Source of the DNA: Mycolicibacterium vinylchloridicum | GTDB taxonomy: Bacteria > Actinomycetota > Actinomycetes > Mycobacteriales > Mycobacteriaceae | Length of the DNA stretch: 64,000 nucleotides | NCBI RefSeq assembly: GCF_013404075.1 | Contig: NZ_JACBJQ010000015.1 | Coordinates: 62,001 to 126,000, forward strand | Direction of reading: 5' to 3' | Shown: positions 62,703 through 64,000 of the stretch, piece by piece | Numbering within the stretch: the first letter of the stretch is position 1 | Layout of the letters: each line of letters begins with the position of its first letter | Position numbers and translations under genes: made by a program | Notes under the pieces: generated by a model | Told to the model about the DNA's origin: nothing | Databases searched by the model: none | The model's input: only the letters and a program-made list of their open reading frames with translations

Positions 62703-64000
62703 GTGGTGTCCATACCCGCTGTCGTGGTCGGTGCTCCCGCCTCGGGAAGCGGGAAGACCACTGTTGCAACGGGTTTGATCGGTGCGCTGCGAGCGGCAGG
62801 ACATCGGGTAGCGCCGTTCAAAGTCGGCCCGGATTTCATCGACCCCGGCTACCATGCGCTCGCTGCGGGACGGCCGGGCCGCAACCTCGACCCGGTGCTG
62901 GTGCCCGAAGAGCTGATCGGGCCGCTCTACTTGCACGGGACCCGCGATGCCGACATCGCCGTGATCGAGGGCGTGATGGGCCTTTTCGACGGCCGCATCG
63001 ACGAGCACATCGTCATCCCCGCGCGCGGCTCGACCGCACATGTCGCCGAAATTCTCGGCACCCCGGTACTGCTGGTGGTCGATGCGCGCGGTCAGAGCCA
63101 GAGCATCGGCGCTGTGCTCCAAGGGTTTTCGACATTTCATCCCGGCGTTCGCATCGCCGGGGTGATCCTCAACCGGGTGGGCACCGCGCGCCACGAACAC
63201 ATTCTGCGCCAAGCCTGCGAAGCGGCCGGGGTGCCGGTGTTCGGCGCGATCCCGCGTCATGACGAATTGGCAGTGCCCTCGCGGCATCTGGGCCTGGTCA
63301 CCGCCGTCGAGCACGGTGAGCACGCCAAGGCCGCGGTGGCCGCGATGACCGCACTCGTCGCCCGCCACGTCGACCTGGCCGCCGTAGTCGCGGTCGGTGG
63401 ATCCCGGGTCACCGCCGCACCCTGGGTGCCCGGCGACGTCATCGGGCCGCCCGCAGACGGCCGGCCGGTGGTGGCGGTGGCCGCCGGAAAGGCCTTCAGC
63501 TTCGGCTACGCCGAGCATCCCGAACTGCTGCGGGCCGCCGGCGCCGACGTCATCGAATTCGACCCGCTCACCCACACTCTGCCCGCGCAGACCGCGGCGC
63601 TGGTACTACCCGGCGGCTTTCCCGAGCAGCACCTGGCCGACCTGTCGGCCAACACCGAACTGCGCGGCCAGATCCGCGAACTGGCCCGGCATGCGCCCGT
63701 GCACGCCGAATGCGGTGGGCTGGCGTATCTGATGGACGACCTCGACGCGCATCCGATGTGCGGGGTGCTGCCCGGCTCGGCCCGCTTCACCCAGCGGCTG
63801 ACGCTGGGCTATCGAGAGGCCGTCGCGCTGTCCGATTCGTCGCTGCACGCGGCGGGGGAACGGGTCGTCGGACATGAATTCCACCGCACCACAGCCGAAT
63901 TCACTGCAGGCATGAAACCGGCTTGGGGGTTCCGGGCGCACGATGGCCAACCGGTGACCGAGGGTGCGGTGTGCGCGGGGGTGCACGCCTCGTATCTGCA
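62703..64000 (+). CDS. cobB: Cobyrinic acid a,c-diamide synthase, 5' part
   Basis: ATP- and glutamine-dependent amidation of carboxylates a and c of (hydrogeno)cobyrinic acid. Not closed in the window: 432 codons are visible without a stop. N-terminal P-loop GAPASGSGKTT and KVGPDFIDPGYH, EGVMGLFDG, then the C-terminal amidotransferase starting PAQTAALVLPGGFPEQH with nucleophile region HAECGGLAYLM. The start is GTG 62703 (or GTG 62706). It follows cobO by 2 bases. The order matches Rv2848c. Confidence 0.95.
   Translation, partial: MVSIPAVVVGAPASGSGKTTVATGLIGALRAAGHRVAPFKVGPDFIDPGYHALAAGRPGRNLDPVLVPEELIGPLYLHGTRDADIAVIEGVMGLFDGRIDEHIVIPARGSTAHVAEILGTPVLLVVDARGQSQSIGAVLQGFSTFHPGVRIAGVILNRVGTARHEHILRQACEAAGVPVFGAIPRHDELAVPSRHLGLVTAVEHGEHAKAAVAAMTALVARHVDLAAVVAVGGSRVTAAPWVPGDVIGPPADGRPVVAVAAGKAFSFGYAEHPELLRAAGADVIEFDPLTHTLPAQTAALVLPGGFPEQHLADLSANTELRGQIRELARHAPVHAECGGLAYLMDDLDAHPMCGVLPGSARFTQRLTLGYREAVALSDSSLHAAGERVVGHEFHRTTAEFTAGMKPAWGFRAHDGQPVTEGAVCAGVHASYL

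Overview
The window is high-GC actinobacterial DNA from a mycobacterium, most likely a fast-growing Mycolicibacterium-type species. The evidence is a mycothione reductase, a Rip1 site-2 protease with the MEP-pathway genes dxr and ispG, a PGRS-type Gly-rich protein, a PE-PPE-domain hydrolase, a SigC-type sigma factor, and a gene order that follows the M. tuberculosis segment from pyrH (Rv2883c) to cobB (Rv2848c). All Rv comparisons are from memory and no database was searched. I found no tRNA, rRNA, CRISPR array, insertion sequence or prophage, and no gene-free stretch longer than 300 bases.

Layout. (1) 0-3.3 kb: 3' part of a copper amine oxidase, a MarR regulator divergent from a methyltransferase over two perfect inverted repeats, and a small membrane protein. 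(2) 3.4-7.0 kb: pyrH-frr-cdsA-rlmN and a DUF2631 protein. (3) 7.1-9.2 kb: photolyase and an Mpt83-like fasciclin lipoprotein with a SigK-like promoter. (4) 9.35-17.6 kb: dxr-rip1-ispG, a DUF4081/GNAT protein, a secreted GH16 enzyme, a lipoprotein-type transpeptidase and an untracked 52-residue membrane protein. (5) 17.7-23.4 kb: nitronate monooxygenase, Rieske lipoprotein, DUF1707 protein, map, cobQ, a lipoprotein and an alpha/beta-hydrolase-like protein without its serine. (6) 23.4-27.0 kb: a two-gene N-acetylglutaminylglutamine amide (osmolyte) cluster. (7) 27.2-35.6 kb: two APC permeases facing a glnA4-C26 hydrolase-aldC-SDR-GntR operon, which looks like a gamma-glutamylation route for amine (ethanolamine or polyamine) use.

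(8) 35.6-55.6 kb is an accessory block at the place where M. tuberculosis has nicT. It holds an AfsR-like regulator, a PGRS protein without a PE domain, a methyltransferase and a glucose-6-phosphate dehydrogenase. Next comes a metal block: sigC, a CtpB-type copper ATPase, an HMA chaperone, a PE-PPE hydrolase, a CopD-CtaG fusion (Rv0102-like), a Met/His-rich DUF5134 protein, two small secreted proteins and a zinc-finger anti-sigma-like membrane protein (Rv0093c-like). An ArsR sensor and a cbiMNQO cobalt/nickel importer close the block. Two identical-architecture TAC-rich operators tie the copper genes together, and a separate inverted repeat lies between the ArsR gene and cbiM.

(9) 55.6-64 kb returns to conserved order: mtr, an Rv2854-like hydrolase, mqo, a GNAT protein, a fused I/D chelatase, cobO, and cobB running off the end. 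Cobalt import (cbiMNQO), chelatase, cobO, cobB and cobQ together indicate that aerobic cobalamin synthesis is partly encoded here.
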